Assembly: GCA_019911985.1 (NCBI GenBank)
Contig: JAIOJO010000459.1
Span: forward strand, 1 to 5,404
Length of the DNA stretch: 5,404 nucleotides
Origin: Sulfuricellaceae bacterium
GTDB lineage: Bacteria > Pseudomonadota > Gammaproteobacteria > Burkholderiales > UBA9220
Reading direction: 5' to 3'
Shown in pieces: positions 5,004 to 5,404 of this stretch; position 1 is the first letter of the stretch; every line of letters starts with the position of its first letter. Under the pieces are notes generated by a model that saw only the letters and a program-made list of their open reading frames with translations, was not told the origin of the DNA and made no database searches. Position numbers and translations under genes: made by a program.

Positions 5004-5404
5004 TCACGGCAGCACCGGAAACGTGATGGAGAATCGCGCCCCTTTGCCCGTCGCCAGTTCGGACAGGCCAACTTCGGCGCCGTGGGCATGGGCGATTTCG
5101 GCGACGATGGCGAGGCCCAGCCCGCTGCCTTCGCCCGAACTGCCGGCGACCCGGTAGAAACGCTCGAACACGTGCGCCCTATCCTCCGCGGGTATGCCCG
5201 GCCCGTCGTCCTCCACCTCCAGCACGCTGAGGCCGTTCACGCGGCCGCTCCTGACCGTCACCTGCCCGCCCTTGCCGCCGTAGCGGATCGCGTTGTCAAG
5301 CAAATTGGCCAGCATTTCCTGCAACAGCAGGGCGACCCCCCTCACCGGCGCCGTTTCCAGCTCGAAACCGAGATCGACGTCGGCGGCCAGCGCCCGCCGT
5401 ACCC
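5004..5404 (-). CDS. Sensor histidine kinase, C-terminal ATPase domain (cut by window edge)
   Basis: The frame is open from the right edge to TGA at 5006-5004 and gives 132 residues, the tail of a longer protein. The GTG at 5345 is internal, since the upstream codons read RRALAADVDLGFELETAPV, the usual strand before the ATP-binding domain. Visible motifs in order are the N box ANLLDNAIRYGG, the G1 box DDGPGIP, the F box FERFYR and the G2 box GSGLGLAIV, ending in GARFSITFPVLP. All ATP-binding motifs are intact. This layout is typical of inner-membrane kinases of the TctE/QseC/EnvZ class, which phosphorylate a response regulator, usually encoded next to them; that part and the phospho-accepting histidine lie outside the window. 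The terminator after it suggests a separate unit, but its orientation and closeness make regulation of the downstream sensor/transporter block a reasonable guess. Confidence 0.9.
   Translation of the reverse strand, partial: VRRALAADVDLGFELETAPVRGVALLLQEMLANLLDNAIRYGGKGGQVTVRSGRVNGLSVLEVEDDGPGIPAEDRAHVFERFYRVAGSSGEGSGLGLAIVAEIAHAHGAEVGLSELATGKGARFSITFPVLP

Overview
The window looks like a piece of a GC-rich proteobacterial chromosome. The NadC sequence and the general gene style suggest a gammaproteobacterium, possibly a methanotroph-like lineage, but no marker gene here settles this. Only one gene, nadC at the left end, lies on the + strand. Everything from about 890 to the right edge lies on the - strand, convergent to nadC.

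Region by region: (1) 16-858, an intact nadC (quinolinate phosphoribosyltransferase, NAD biosynthesis). (2) 890-4889, a compact - strand operon-like block read right to left. It encodes a 204-residue membrane-anchored Cache-like sensor protein, then a very unusual protein joining a periplasmic sensor domain and a HAMP domain to a 12-helix major facilitator (MFS) transporter, then a secreted solute-binding protein of the TrpX/DUF534 type. Both gene junctions are ATGA stop/start overlaps, and the two downstream genes have good Shine-Dalgarno sequences inside the preceding gene. (3) 4890-5003, a short intergenic region with a GC-rich hairpin flanked by T-runs on both strands. (4) 5004-5404, the C-terminal ATPase domain of a sensor histidine kinase that runs off the right edge.

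The central sensor-HAMP-MFS gene is broken in three independent places. One G is missing from a G run inside the HAMP domain. A TGA replaces a codon in the fourth MFS helix. A 268-bp transposase-less element (MITE) with 30-bp perfect terminal inverted repeats and a TTA target duplication sits in the loop between MFS helices 6 and 7. Removing the element plus one TTA copy, restoring one G and ignoring the TGA gives one continuous frame of exactly 691 residues, which strongly supports the reconstruction.

Inferred teamwork: before decay, the block would have encoded a periplasmic binding protein, two periplasmic sensor domains and a transporter whose activity may have been gated by the HAMP domain. 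A histidine kinase gene lies just upstream in the same direction. The binding protein and the first sensor are still intact. No ABC permease or ATPase is visible, so the binding protein looks orphan within this window.
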